Shown here: positions 12,223 through 21,281 of the stretch, piece by piece
How positions within the stretch are numbered: the first letter of the stretch is position 1
How the letters are laid out: the number at the start of each line of letters is the position of its first letter
Source: Planctomycetota bacterium
Lineage (GTDB): Bacteria > Planctomycetota > J058 > JAJDCQ01
Reading direction: 5' to 3'
Assembly: GCA_029260755.1 (NCBI GenBank)
Contig: JAJDCQ010000051.1
Span: 62,001-126,000 of the forward strand
DNA length: 64,000 bases
Made by a program: the position numbers and the translations under genes
Notes under the pieces: model-generated
Databases searched by the model: none
What the model was told of the DNA's origin: nothing
Seen by the model: only the letters and a program-made list of their open reading frames with translations

Positions 12223-13629
12223 TCAGGCCGCGTCGTCTCCGTTCCGTGGTCGGAACGCGTTGGCGGCCAGGCCCAGCTTCCGGATGATCCGGTGAAGAGT
12301 CTCGCGCTCGACCCCTGCCGCCGCGGCCGCCCTCGTCACGTTTCCCTCGTGGCGGCCCAGGAGCTCCTCGACGTAGTGGCGCTGGGCGCACTTCGTGACC
12401 GTGTCGAGGTAGTCGCGGTAGTCCTGGTCTCCGACCGGAGGCAAGCCGACGGACGGACCACTCGCCCGGGCGAGCTGAGGGAAGTCCTCGAGGACGAGGC
12501 GCTTGCCGTCGGAGAGGAGGATGGCACGCTCGACGACGTTCTCGAGCTCGCGGACGTTGCCCGGCCAGCGGTACCGTTCGAGCGCCGCCAGCGCCGCGTC
12601 ATCGACCTTCTCCACGTTTCGGCCCAGCTTCTCGTTCAGCTTCCCGATGAAGTGCGCTACCAGCAGAGCGAGGTCGCCCGCGCGCTCGCGAAGGGGCGGG
12701 ATCGAGATCGGGTACACGTTGAGGCGGAAGAAGAGGTCCTCCCGGAATCGGCCCGCCGAGACCATCTCCTCGAGGTCGCGGTTCGAGGCCGCGATGAGTC
12801 GAACATCGACCTTTCGGTCGGTCGTTTCGCCGATCCGCCGCACCTCGCGCTCCTGGATCGTCCGCGTCAGCTTCACCTGAAGAGGGATCGGGAGCTCGGA
12901 GATCTCGTCGAGAAAGAGCGTTCCCCCATCGGCCTCCTCGATGAGCCCCTTCTTCAAGCCGGCCGAGCCGGTGAAAGCGCCGCGCGCGTGCCCGAAGAGC
13001 TCGGCCTCCATCAGCCCCTCGGGGATCGCTGCGCAGTTGATCCCGACGAAGCGACGCTCGGCGCGCGGGCTCCGCGCGTGGATCGCTCGAGCGACGAGCT
13101 CCTTGCCGGTTCCGCTCTCACCCGCGATCAGGACCGTCGCATCCGACTCCGCCACGCGGTCCACGAGGTTCAAGACGCCTTGGATCGGCTCGCTCTCGCC
13201 GACGATGTGCCGTGTGTGACTCCGATCGACCTGTGCCTGGAGCTCGATGGCCCTGCGACGCAGGCGCCGGCGCTCGAGGGCACGGTCCACGATCTGGAGG
13301 ATCTGGTGAGGCTCGAAGGGCTTGGTCAGGTAGTAAAACGCCCCCTCACGCATCGCCTCGACCGCCTGCTCGATCGTCGCGAACGCGGTCATGAAGACGA
13401 ACTCGATCTCGGGCCGCGCGACGCGCACGTCCCGGAAGAAGGCGAGGCCGTCCTTGCCAGGCATCCGAACGTCGGTGACGATCAGATCGGGCTCCTCGAG
13501 ATCGATGGCCGAGCTGGCGGCCTCCGCGCTCTCGGCGGTCCTGACGCTGTAGCGCTCCCGGAGCATGCGCAGGAAGAGCTTCAGCATGTTGAGCTTGTCG
13601 TCCACGACGAGGATCTTCTCGGGCGACAT
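12223..13629 (-). CDS. NtrC-type sigma-54-dependent response regulator
   Basis: 468 aa. Receiver domain to about residue 120 with phosphoacceptor Asp53 (IVTDVRMPG). AAA+ domain with GESGTGKE (about 169) and Walker B GGTLFLDEI. The sigma-54 loop reads GAFTGS instead of the usual GAFTGA. The C-terminal Fis-type HTH (VTRAAAAAGVERETLHRIIRKLG) ends the protein. It lies 3 bp downstream of its kinase gene. A candidate -24/-12 element exists at 20076, but no link is proven. Confidence 0.93.
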   Translation of the reverse strand: MSPEKILVVDDKLNMLKLFLRMLRERYSVRTAESAEAASSAIDLEEPDLIVTDVRMPGKDGLAFFRDVRVARPEIEFVFMTAFATIEQAVEAMREGAFYYLTKPFEPHQILQIVDRALERRRLRRRAIELQAQVDRSHTRHIVGESEPIQGVLNLVDRVAESDATVLIAGESGTGKELVARAIHARSPRAERRFVGINCAAIPEGLMEAELFGHARGAFTGSAGLKKGLIEEADGGTLFLDEISELPIPLQVKLTRTIQEREVRRIGETTDRKVDVRLIAASNRDLEEMVSAGRFREDLFFRLNVYPISIPPLRERAGDLALLVAHFIGKLNEKLGRNVEKVDDAALAALERYRWPGNVRELENVVERAILLSDGKRLVLEDFPQLARASGPSVGLPPVGDQDYRDYLDTVTKCAQRHYVEELLGRHEGNVTRAAAAAGVERETLHRIIRKLGLAANAFRPRNGDDAA

Positions 13630-13632
13630 GGC

Positions 13633-15138
13633 CTATCCGATCTCCTCTTCGCGCGAGGACGATGCCGGGAGCGTCACCGTGATCGTCGTGCCCTCACCGG
13701 GCGCGGTCTCGACGTCCACTCGTCCGCCGACGCCCTCGACGATGCCCCAGCAGATCGCGAGGCCGAGCCCGGTGCCTCGGGGCTTCGTGGTGAAGAACGG
13801 CTCGAAGATCCGGTCGCGCTGCTCGTCATTCATCCCGCAACCCGTGTCGCGAATCGAGAGGACCGCGCGGGGACCATCCGCGTGATCGCTTCGGACGGAG
13901 ATGCCGAGACGCCCGCCGTCCGGCATCGCATCGATCGCGTTTCGGATGAGGTTCGCGATGAGCTGCTTGAGGAGGCGGCGTTCCATTGGAACGGCCGGAG
14001 ACGGGTCGGCGAGATCGAGCTCCAGTGCCGGGGGATCCGCCGGTGGCCGCACGAGTCCCTCGATCCGCCCAGCTTCCTCCTCCACGACCTCGGCGAGAGA
14101 GCAGACTTCGTCGGTTCTGGCGACCGGCCGGGCGAAGGCGACGAGGTCCAGGACGATCTTGTGGCACTGCTCGGCCTCCTCGACGATCGATTGGAGGTCA
14201 TCCCGGTCGCTGGCGTCCTCCCGACGCTCGGCGAGCATGGTCTTTGCGTAGCCGAGGATGATCCCGAGCGGATTGTTGATCTCATGGGCGACGCCGGCGG
14301 CGAGTCGGCCGAGCGATGCGAGCTTCTCCGCCTGGATGAGATCGCGCTGGTTCTTCGCGAGCTCCCCGACCATCCGGTTGAAGCGCTCCGACAGCCGGGA
14401 CAGCTCGTCGTGCCCGGTGACCTCGGCGCGTCGGTCGAGGTCACCCGCCGCGACCGCGTCGGTCAGCTCGACGAGTCGTGCGACGGGTCGGGTCACCGAC
14501 CGGGCGGTGAGGAACGCGATCGCTCCCGAGAGCAGCACGGCTGCGACCAGAAGGGCCGCCGACCGGGCGAAGACCGCGGCCGTCTGTCTCGCGGCGTTGG
14601 TCTGAGCGTCACCGATTCGTAGGCGGAAGCTCTCGATGAGCCGGTCGTTGTCGCCGACGATGGCCTGGACGACCCGATCGGCCTCCTCGTGGAGGCGACG
14701 CGTGTCGTCGGTGCGCCCCTCGCGGGCCGCGGGGATGATCCCGCTGGTGAAGATCTGGTCGAGCTCGGAGACTGACGCCTTCATGCCCGCGAGCGCCTCG
14801 CGCTCGTCGTCGGTCGCGACGTGGGCCGCAGCGACCTCGCGCCAGCGCTCGAGATCCTCCATGGCCTCCTCGTAGTGCTCGACGTGCGAGAGCCCCTCGA
14901 TGATGACGTGAGCCTGGTGCATGTACATGTCGCGTGCCGCGCTCGCCATCTGCAAGCTCGCCCGCACCCCGTCGCCCAATCGCCGGATCTTCACGAGGTC
15001 TTCGCCGTGGCGGCGCAGGTGCAAGTGGCAGACGACGCACGCCGCGACGAAGGCGACGCTCGAGATCGTGAACCCTCCGAGGAGTCGGGCGCCGACGGAT
15101 CGGCGCGTCGGAACGTCGGGCATCAGGGAGTCCCTCAT
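13633..15138 (-). CDS. Sensor histidine kinase with a possible c-type heme motif
   Basis: 501 aa. TM1 at about 18-38, a periplasmic helical sensor of about 150 residues, TM2 at about 194-213, HAMP to about 265, phosphoacceptor His285 in GVAHEINNPLG, and ATPase motifs NLIRNAIDAM, DTGCGM and GTGLGLAI. At the outer end of TM1 the sequence CVVCH (residues 34-38) matches the CxxCH heme c attachment rule, and more His follow directly (HLRRH). With multiheme cytochromes next door, redox or heme-based sensing is plausible but unproven. It partners the regulator 3 bp downstream. Confidence 0.92.
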   Translation of the reverse strand: MRDSLMPDVPTRRSVGARLLGGFTISSVAFVAACVVCHLHLRRHGEDLVKIRRLGDGVRASLQMASAARDMYMHQAHVIIEGLSHVEHYEEAMEDLERWREVAAAHVATDDEREALAGMKASVSELDQIFTSGIIPAAREGRTDDTRRLHEEADRVVQAIVGDNDRLIESFRLRIGDAQTNAARQTAAVFARSAALLVAAVLLSGAIAFLTARSVTRPVARLVELTDAVAAGDLDRRAEVTGHDELSRLSERFNRMVGELAKNQRDLIQAEKLASLGRLAAGVAHEINNPLGIILGYAKTMLAERREDASDRDDLQSIVEEAEQCHKIVLDLVAFARPVARTDEVCSLAEVVEEEAGRIEGLVRPPADPPALELDLADPSPAVPMERRLLKQLIANLIRNAIDAMPDGGRLGISVRSDHADGPRAVLSIRDTGCGMNDEQRDRIFEPFFTTKPRGTGLGLAICWGIVEGVGGRVDVETAPGEGTTITVTLPASSSREEEIG

Positions 15139-15297
15139 GGCTGTCGGACCCGCGACGCGATCGGCACGTCGCCCAGCCTGTGACTCATGAGGTTACACTG
15201 TATCCAGAGCGGGCACGCCTCTGGAGCAATCTCGATGGGGCTTCCGGACGTCGGCCCCCGCCCGCGGCACTTCAGGGAAAGGACTTCCGAGATCATC

Positions 15298-16224
15298 CTA
15301 GGTCCGACTCTCGCGGGAGGACGGCACCGTCAACACCGGGCACTCCGCCGCCTGGATCACGGCTTCGGCCGTGCCGCCGAGCAGCTTCCGGGCGAGGCCG
15401 TCGCGTCCGTGCGATCCGAGAACGACGAGCCTGGCGCCGACGTCCCCCGCGCACTTGCGGATCACCTCGGCGGGCGAGCCGGTTCTGGGGTGCTGGATCA
15501 TCTGGATCTCTGCGGCGGAGCCGCCGCCCTGGCGCGTTCGCTCGCGGAGGGCGTCGGTCGCCGCTGCGAGTCGCGACCCTGCTCCAGCGAGAAGGTCGGT
15601 CGCGCCGTCTGCCCATCCCTCGCCCTCGGCGACGTGGACGAGGTGGAGCTCCGCGCCGACCTCCCGGGCGAGCCAGACGCCGAGGTCTTCCGCAGATCGA
15701 GACTCCGTCGATAGGTCGGTCGCAACCAGGACCTTCTGGAGTGGTAGGTAGGCCGTCGGTGCGCTCCGACGTCGGTTCGCGGGAGCTGGCGCCGCGGCGA
15801 CAGTCAGAACGGAACGCTTCGTCTCGCGAACGACCGTCTCCGCAACACTTCCAACGATCAGGCGTCTGAGTCCACGCCGTCCGTGAGTCCCCATGACGAC
15901 CAGATCGGCGTCATGCTGCTCGATGGCCGTCAAGATCTCCTTGGCCGGATCGCCGAACCGGACGGCCGGCTGCACGATCGCGAGGTCGTCGAGCGTCTCT
16001 GCCGCGAAGTGTGCGACACGTCGCTCGAGCTTCCGTTCCTCTTCGTCCAGGAACTCCCGCGCGGCGTTCGCGGCCGGAAGTGAGGGCGGGCGGGCGACGT
16101 GCAATGCGATCACTCGCCGCCCCTCGCCCCCGAGGCGCGCGAGGAGTCCCATGGCTACGTGCAGGGCACCCGCCGCTCCTTCGGTGAAGTCGACCGGGAC
16201 GATGACGTCCTGAAAGCCGCGCAT
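15298..16224 (-). CDS. Tandem universal stress protein (two UspA domains)
   Basis: 308 aa, two full Usp domains (about 4-145 and 160-300). Both keep the ATP-binding signature G-x2-G-x9-G-S/T: GTHGRRGLRRLIVGS and GSHGRDGLARKLLGG. The first residues DVIVPVDFTEGA and later KVLVATDLSTES are typical strand 1 regions. Usp proteins bind ATP and support survival under stress and low energy. A perfect dyad lies about 220 bp upstream of the start (16445-16464). Confidence 0.92.
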   Translation of the reverse strand: MRGFQDVIVPVDFTEGAAGALHVAMGLLARLGGEGRRVIALHVARPPSLPAANAAREFLDEEERKLERRVAHFAAETLDDLAIVQPAVRFGDPAKEILTAIEQHDADLVVMGTHGRRGLRRLIVGSVAETVVRETKRSVLTVAAAPAPANRRRSAPTAYLPLQKVLVATDLSTESRSAEDLGVWLAREVGAELHLVHVAEGEGWADGATDLLAGAGSRLAAATDALRERTRQGGGSAAEIQMIQHPRTGSPAEVIRKCAGDVGARLVVLGSHGRDGLARKLLGGTAEAVIQAAECPVLTVPSSRESRT

Positions 16225-16444
16225 CGAGTGCTCCCTTCCGAACGTTCGGCTCGCGTGGCGTGCGACCGACCCGCATCAGACCGCAACTTGCCTGCCGAAG
16301 ATGTGGACTGGCATTCCTTCAGGTCGATCTCCGGGTTCACCCCCATGGGGCTCCGCGCGACACCACTCGCTTTCACAGAGTCACGTCCGGTTGGCGCCGA
16401 CCGAGAGATGGACTTCGCTCAGCGCCGAGGCCCTCGATCGCTCA

Positions 16445-16464
16445 GTGTGATCGCGGCGTCACAC
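16445..16464. promoter_or_regulatory. Perfect GTGTGA-N8-TCACAC dyad
   Basis: An exact 6-8-6 inverted repeat lies in the 266-bp gap between nhaA and the tandem Usp gene, both on the minus strand. The arms resemble CRP/FNR-family half-sites (TGTGA), but the spacer is two bases longer than the CRP standard. It probably controls the Usp gene downstream. Confidence 0.45.
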
Positions 16465-16490
16465 CACGCGCGGCGAGATCACGCGCGAAG

Positions 16491-17768
16491 TCAGTCGTTC
16501 ACGACCGGCTCATGCTCGCCGCGCGTTCTCGGGGGCGTCTCAGGTCCGAGCCTTCGCAGCAGGATCCAGCCGACCGAGCCCGAGACGAGGGAGGCGCTCA
16601 TCACGGCTACCTTCGCGATCGGGAGATGATCCGTTCCCCGGAAGGCCAGAGAGCTGATGAACAAGGACATGGTGAAGCCAATGCCGCCGAGCCAGCTCAC
16701 GGCGTACAAGTCTCGCCACATGGTCCCGGAGGGAAGGGCGGCCCACCCCCGTCGGACGAAGAGCCAGGTCGCCGAGGTGATTCCGAGCTGCTTGCCGATC
16801 ACGAGACCGACGAAGACGCCGAGGCCCGTCGGGTGCGTCAGGATGACGGACGGGCTCTCCTCGATCCGCACGCCGGCGTTGGCAAGCGCAAACAGGGGAA
16901 GGATCAGATAGGCGCCCCAGGGGCGCAGGGCAGCCTCGAGCCGGGGCAGCGGAGCCGGCGTGGCGCCCGTCGACCTCGCGGGGACGGTCGCCGCGACGAG
17001 GACCCCGGCGATCGTCGGGTGGATCCCCGAGAGAAGGAAGCAGTGCCACACGCCCACGATGCCGACGACCGCGTAGACCCAGACGCTCATCACTCTCAGC
17101 CGGTTGGCGCCGATCAGGACCGCCACGTACCCCGCCGCCATGAGGAGATGCCACGGGTCGAGGCCGGAGCGATAGAAGAGGGCGATGACGATCACGGCCC
17201 CGAGGTCGTCAGCGACGGCGAAGGAGATGAGGAACACCCTCAGCCCCTGAGGGACTCCACTCCCGGCCAACGCCAGGATCCCCAGGGCGAAGGCGATGTC
17301 GGTTGCCACGGGGATGCCCCACCCCGGGGTGCCGTCGGTACCGGTGTTGATCCACGCGAAGATCAACGCGGGGAACAGCATGCCGCCAGCCGCGGCGGCG
17401 AGGGGGAGGGTGGCCTTGGGAAGCGACGAGAGCTCGCCGTCGAGGAGCTCTCGCTTCATCTCGAGCCCCACGCCCAGGAAGAAGACGGCCATCAGCCCGT
17501 CGTTGATCCACGCGATCAATGGCTCGGTCACCGCGAGGTCGCCAGGGCCGACAGTGACGCGTGTCTCCCAGACGGCAGCGTATGTCTCGCCCCAGGTGGA
17601 GTTGGCCCAGACGAGAGCGATGGCGGTCGTCGCGACGAGCAGGATGGCTGGCGCACGGTCGCCTGCGACCGTGCCCATGAGCAGCCGCATCCTCGAGAGA
17701 AGGAGGCCGCGTCGTGAGCTCACGCCGGTCGACGGCTGGGGCGCCGAAGCGACGTCTTGGCTCGCCAT
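16491..17768 (-). CDS. nhaA: Na+/H+ antiporter NhaA
   Basis: About 425 aa from the ATG at 17766-17768; an ATG at 17780 is equally possible, and either start overlaps the preceding gene by about 50-60 bp. Family motifs: WINDGLMAVFFLGVGLE-type helix 2, GIPVATDIAFALG with the transport Asp pair region, FAVADDLGAV carrying the two adjacent aspartates of the ion site, and the C-terminal GIGFTMSLF. Roughly eleven to twelve membrane helices. It exchanges cytosolic Na+ for outside H+. Its neighbours are stress proteins; the N-ATPase is 11 kb away. Confidence 0.93.
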   Translation of the reverse strand: MASQDVASAPQPSTGVSSRRGLLLSRMRLLMGTVAGDRAPAILLVATTAIALVWANSTWGETYAAVWETRVTVGPGDLAVTEPLIAWINDGLMAVFFLGVGLEMKRELLDGELSSLPKATLPLAAAAGGMLFPALIFAWINTGTDGTPGWGIPVATDIAFALGILALAGSGVPQGLRVFLISFAVADDLGAVIVIALFYRSGLDPWHLLMAAGYVAVLIGANRLRVMSVWVYAVVGIVGVWHCFLLSGIHPTIAGVLVAATVPARSTGATPAPLPRLEAALRPWGAYLILPLFALANAGVRIEESPSVILTHPTGLGVFVGLVIGKQLGITSATWLFVRRGWAALPSGTMWRDLYAVSWLGGIGFTMSLFISSLAFRGTDHLPIAKVAVMSASLVSGSVGWILLRRLGPETPPRTRGEHEPVVND

Positions 17769-18364
17769 CGGAAGTCGCATCGATCTGCACCGCCGACGAG
17801 CGTCCCGCGCCGCTCGAGGTCGGCGCCCCAGCGTGTGGCGAGGGGATAGTCGAGGTTGCACCACGACGCGATGCAAAGGCCGGGGAGGCCTTCCGCTGTG
17901 AAGTGCTCGGCGACCGGGCAGCGACGGACGTCGAATGCGACCGTGCCGCGCTCGGCTGGAACGTCACACATGACGTAGGCCGGTGGAGCGAACGGAAACC
18001 GGCGGAACAGCGAGGTCGCGACGCGGAGCCGCATGGAGGTGCTGCCCGTTGCGAGGCGCGCGACGAGCCACGGAACGGCGGCCATCCTCTCGTAGACCGC
18101 GCCGGTGACGCTCGCGGTGACCTGGGTCGCTTCGCACTCGGACAGCCCGCGTGCCCGGAGGGTCCGATAGAGCGCGATGGTGATCGCCGCGCCGTGAGTC
18201 ATGAGTCGCCCGCCGAGCCCGGGTTCTGCCGGTATCGTCGTGCGCTTCCGCTCGTAACGATCGAACGCTTCGTCGACCACGGCGCGTGCCTCGTGGCCGA
18301 AGCGGGGCGCGAGCGTGGGGACGGCGACGCGTCGCAGCCAGGCGCGGATGAGCCGGGTCATCAT
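17720..18364 (-). CDS. L-2-amino-thiazoline-4-carboxylate hydrolase-like protein
   Basis: 214 aa with the layout of the ATC-hydrolase-like family: helical N-terminal half, central RRFPFAPPAYVMCDVP stretch, AEGLPGLCIASWCNLDYPLA, and the family's C-terminal CDFRW. The start ATG (18362-18364) overlaps the stop of the upstream Usp-like gene (ATGA). Named enzymes of the family open a thiazoline ring on the way to cysteine, but many members have unknown substrates. Its downstream end overlaps nhaA. Confidence 0.6.
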   Translation of the reverse strand: MMTRLIRAWLRRVAVPTLAPRFGHEARAVVDEAFDRYERKRTTIPAEPGLGGRLMTHGAAITIALYRTLRARGLSECEATQVTASVTGAVYERMAAVPWLVARLATGSTSMRLRVATSLFRRFPFAPPAYVMCDVPAERGTVAFDVRRCPVAEHFTAEGLPGLCIASWCNLDYPLATRWGADLERRGTLVGGADRCDFRWRAKTSLRRPSRRPA

Positions 18365-18978
18365 GACGAAGCCGCCTCGCTGATGGGGCCGCTGATGGGC
18401 GTGTTGCGCCGATCGGGGTTGCCGGCGACCCGACGCCGGATGCCGCTCACGAGCAACCACGGCGAGGTGACCGGATCCGGCGTCGCCGGAGAGGGAACGG
18501 GGACTCGCCTCAGCGGTACGCCGAGGGCGACTGACAGCCGGCGGGCGAGCTCGTCCGCCACGGCCGACCCGCCGTCGTCGGGCACGACGACGAGTCGGGG
18601 CTCGAATGCCATCCCGGAAGCGTTCGGCGCGTCCGGCGGCGTGTCGCTCGTCAGGACGGCGACGACGGGGCAGGGTGCGTCGGCGATGACGGCGCTCGTC
18701 GTCGCGCCGAGCGCCGCCTCTCCGGTCGCGTCGCGGGCGCCAATGACGATGAGGTCGACGGCCCGCCGGCTCGCCTCGCGGAGGATGTCGGGCGCGCTCG
18801 GCGCGGCGTTCGGCCATGAGGAGCGGACGACGAGGCGCTCGCCGTGAAGCGTCTGGGCGAGGCGCATCGCCAGGTGACGCGCGCTGGCCGTGTCGCTCGA
18901 GCCATCGTCCGTCGTGAGCACGGACGGCGGGGACGGGTCGGCTCGGAGCGCGGCCTCGGTCGGGCGGGTGCGATGCAA
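18361..18978 (-). CDS. Degenerate universal stress protein-like protein
   Basis: 205 aa. It lacks the usual strand-1 start; the recognisable part begins with PSVLTTDDGSSDTASARHLA and contains VDLIVIGARDATGEAALGATTSAVI, a weakened Usp signature without the full G-x2-G-x9-G loop. A second half (PRLVVVPDDGGSAV, then SPWLLVSGIRRRV) is shared in outline with the next Usp (its HYPWLVINGERRP), so the two are paralogues. It sits 3 bp after that gene in one operon. Confidence 0.65.
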   Translation of the reverse strand: MHRTRPTEAALRADPSPPSVLTTDDGSSDTASARHLAMRLAQTLHGERLVVRSSWPNAAPSAPDILREASRRAVDLIVIGARDATGEAALGATTSAVIADAPCPVVAVLTSDTPPDAPNASGMAFEPRLVVVPDDGGSAVADELARRLSVALGVPLRRVPVPSPATPDPVTSPWLLVSGIRRRVAGNPDRRNTPISGPISEAASS

Positions 18979-18981
18979 GGC

Positions 18982-19713
18982 TCAGCTCGCAAACCGCGGG
19001 GACCCGAGGGGAGCTGCGTGCGTCTGCAGGCGGGCTGGCTCGACGGCGGAGATGAGCGGGCGACGCTCGCCGTTGATGACGAGCCATGGGTAGTGGACGG
19101 GATCGTGCTCGGCCTCCCCGCTGCGGGGGCTGCGGGTCACCTGGACGGGGACCGAGAGCGCGTCGGCAAGCACGTCGGCGAGGCTCTCGCCCATCCAGGA
19201 CGCGGACGAGCCGTCGCTCGCGAAGGAGACGTGCTTGGGAGCGAAGAACGTCTCGGACACTCCCGTGCACGGTTGGCGCGGCGCCGAGGCGATGACGAGG
19301 GGCCGGGGCGGGTCCTTCGTGAGCGCGTCCGCCGTTTCGCCGAACAGCGCTGGCGGCGTCGCGCCCGAATCTCCGTGGGCGCCCAGGACGATGAGATCGA
19401 TGCCGAGGTCGTCGGCCTCGCGTCGGATCGCGTCATGGGCCGTGCGTCCGAGGCGCACGACCGCCTCGATGCCATCGGTGAGCACGAGCGTCTCCCGGAC
19501 GATTCTGTCGAGGCTTCGCCGCGCGGCGACCACGTGCTCTCCCGGGTAGAGGGCCGGCTCGAGGAATGGCCCGTCCCTGGGGTCCACGAGCGGCTCGACG
19601 ACGTGGAGCACGACGAGGCGGGCCTGGAGTGGGGCTGCGAGCTCGGCGGCGAGCTCGAGAGCATTGGGTGCGTCGAGAGAGCCGTCGACGGGCACCAGGA
19701 TCGTGGCTGACAT
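18982..19713 (-). CDS. Universal stress protein with divergent second domain
   Basis: 243 aa. ATG with AAAGGAGG seven bases upstream. The first domain is typical (ATILVPVDGSLDAPNALELA; DLIVLGAHGDSGATPPALFG). The second half is shorter and diverged. It is the first gene of a minus-strand operon Usp, Usp-like, ATC hydrolase-like, nhaA. Its first 11 codons and whole upstream region exist a second time at 25.7 kb in front of the multicopper oxidase. Confidence 0.88.
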   Translation of the reverse strand: MSATILVPVDGSLDAPNALELAAELAAPLQARLVVLHVVEPLVDPRDGPFLEPALYPGEHVVAARRSLDRIVRETLVLTDGIEAVVRLGRTAHDAIRREADDLGIDLIVLGAHGDSGATPPALFGETADALTKDPPRPLVIASAPRQPCTGVSETFFAPKHVSFASDGSSASWMGESLADVLADALSVPVQVTRSPRSGEAEHDPVHYPWLVINGERRPLISAVEPARLQTHAAPLGSPRFAS

Positions 19714-19784
19714 CGTGGGGCCTCCTTTGAAAAGCGTCCTCACGAGGTCTAGCAAGAGCCGCTCCAGATCGACCGGAGCCGTGT

Positions 19785-19799
19785 GGTCACGGCGTGACC
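19785..19799. promoter_or_regulatory. Palindrome GGTCAC-GGC-GTGACC
   Basis: A perfect 6-3-6 inverted repeat 72 bp upstream of the Usp start, followed 7 bases later by a further GTCAC. It is fully conserved in the duplicated copy (25793-25807), although surrounding bases differ, which suggests selection for a protein-binding site. Confidence 0.5.
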
Positions 19800-20075
19800 C
19801 CTGCGTCACAGGTGGACGGTCCGTCTTGTAAGTCGAGGCCATCGAGTGATGACGTTCGTCGCTCGATGTGCGGAGCTCGACACGCCGGCGGACGCGCGCG
19901 TTCGGAGGTGTGACTCGGCGCCTCACTGTGACCCGCTCGGCGACGCGCAAATTCCTGTGACCAACCGATATATGCCGCGTGACCATCTCGGGACTCAGGA
20001 CGCGGAAGAGATCGCGATCCGCGCTTACTCGCTCGGCCGACGGGGATTCCGGACGGCTCCGAACGGCCTCGGCTC

Positions 20076-20091
20076 TGGCACGCCGGTTGTT
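20076..20091 (+). promoter_or_regulatory. Candidate sigma-54 (-24/-12) promoter
   Basis: TGGCACGCCGGTTGTT matches TGGCACG-N4-TTGC except for the last C. It lies about 38 bp upstream of the ATG at 20129, leaving a normal leader with GGAGG. It is unchanged in the duplicated copy at 26087-26102. The non-consensus -12 base keeps confidence modest. Confidence 0.35.
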
Positions 20092-20128
20092 ACTGCGTTG
20101 GTTGCTCACTCTGGAATGGAGGCTCGTC

Positions 20129-21250
20129 ATGACTGCCCGATCGAACAGTTCCCTGACCATACTCGTCGGCCTCGCCGTCGCGGTGATCTGCCTTCCGCGC
20201 ATCGCCATGGCCGACGATGTCGTCGTCATTCTCCAGAACGGCCGGCGGATCACGGGGGCCGTCGACGACGCCGACGACCAAGGGGAGTGGGTCGTCGTGA
20301 CGCGGTCGCTCGGCTCCGTCCGCATCGCCCGCGCCGACGTCCTGCGGATCGAGCGGCTCTCGCTCGGAGAGTCGGAGGAGGCGCACGCGCCGGGATCCTC
20401 GGCTCCGGATCGCGAAGTGGTGGGCGCGGTGATCCTTCGCGACGGCCGCCGCGTCGCCGGCGGTATCTCCGTGCGACAGGACTCCGTCTCGGTGGGCGCG
20501 CCCCTCGGGAGCATCCGGTTGTCGCGAAGCGACGTCGCGCGCATCGAGATCGACGAGGCGGCGACCGCCCGACAGCGAGAGCTCGTCGACGCGGCCGAGG
20601 GCGGCGGCGCCGTCGAGCGGCGTGCACTCGCCCGGCACTTCGAGGAGCTCGGTTGGAGCCACCGTGCTCGCGAGGCCTACCGGAGCATCCTCGACATCGC
20701 GCCCGACGACGAGCAGGCACATCTGGCGCTCGGCGACGTCCGTGACGAGGACGGCCGGTGGCTCACGAAGGACGAGCTCGCGCTCGCGCAGGGTCTCGTC
20801 CGCTACCGGGGTCGATTCGTCGAGCCCGAGGAGCAGGCGCGCCTGATGGCGGCCGCTGACGCCGCCCGCGAGAAGGCGAAGCCCATCTCTCGCTGGAAGC
20901 AGCGGCGCGAGGCGAAGAAGGAGCGCGAGCGCGTCCGGCGAGAGTGGCTCGCCTGGCGGCCCGTGACCGCCAACGTCCCCCGGTGGGACGAGGACCCGCG
21001 CTACCGGCGCCGCTACGGGTCCGGCTGGTCGGGAGGCAGCGGCTGGTACGGATACGACCGTTTCGGCTACTACGGCGGCGCGTTCCTGATCTACGGCTCG
21101 CATGGCTTCCGCGGCTACGGTCACGGCTCCGGCGGCCTCTACACCGGCCACCGCAGCGGAGCGTACAGCGGACACGGAACCGCTTACCACGGACACGGCA
21201 GCGCCTACCACGGTCGGGGAGCGTTCCCCGGAGCCGTGCGAGGGCGTTGA
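20129..21250 (+). CDS. Exported protein with Gly/Tyr/His-rich tail, function unknown
   Basis: 373 aa. ATG with GGAGG six bases upstream; signal peptide ending at IAMADD. Residues about 30-140 hold two similar repeats of a small beta unit (VVVILQNGRRITGAV and GAVILRDGRRVAGGI, each followed by a SVRIARADVLRIE-like strand), resembling Sm-like or SHD1-like barrels. A short TPR-like helical block follows (about 150-200), then a basic coiled coil, and finally a low-complexity tail rich in Gly, Tyr, His and Ser (GYGHGSGGLY, TAYHGHGSAYHG). I do not recognise the family. Its promoter region is the one that was duplicated. Confidence 0.8.
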   Translation: MTARSNSSLTILVGLAVAVICLPRIAMADDVVVILQNGRRITGAVDDADDQGEWVVVTRSLGSVRIARADVLRIERLSLGESEEAHAPGSSAPDREVVGAVILRDGRRVAGGISVRQDSVSVGAPLGSIRLSRSDVARIEIDEAATARQRELVDAAEGGGAVERRALARHFEELGWSHRAREAYRSILDIAPDDEQAHLALGDVRDEDGRWLTKDELALAQGLVRYRGRFVEPEEQARLMAAADAAREKAKPISRWKQRREAKKERERVRREWLAWRPVTANVPRWDEDPRYRRRYGSGWSGGSGWYGYDRFGYYGGAFLIYGSHGFRGYGHGSGGLYTGHRSGAYSGHGTAYHGHGSAYHGRGAFPGAVRGR

Positions 21251-21281
21251 CCTCACCCACGATCTGAGGGGAGCAGGACCG

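Larger units (their letters stand above)
19682..20140. repeat. Divergent promoter region duplication, copy 1
   Basis: A 459-bp block nearly identical to 25690-26151 in the same orientation. It contains the first 11 codons of the minus-strand Usp gene, the whole 415-bp intergenic region, and the first 4 codons of the plus-strand gene at 20129 (MTAR). Many third-position-like substitutions are scattered through it, so the duplication is not recent. The gap itself holds no gene. Confidence 0.95.

Noticed and set aside
11617..14622. 1001-codon plus-strand open frame
   Set aside because: It runs antisense through the NtrC regulator and kinase genes and has no domain signal; long antisense frames are common at this GC content.
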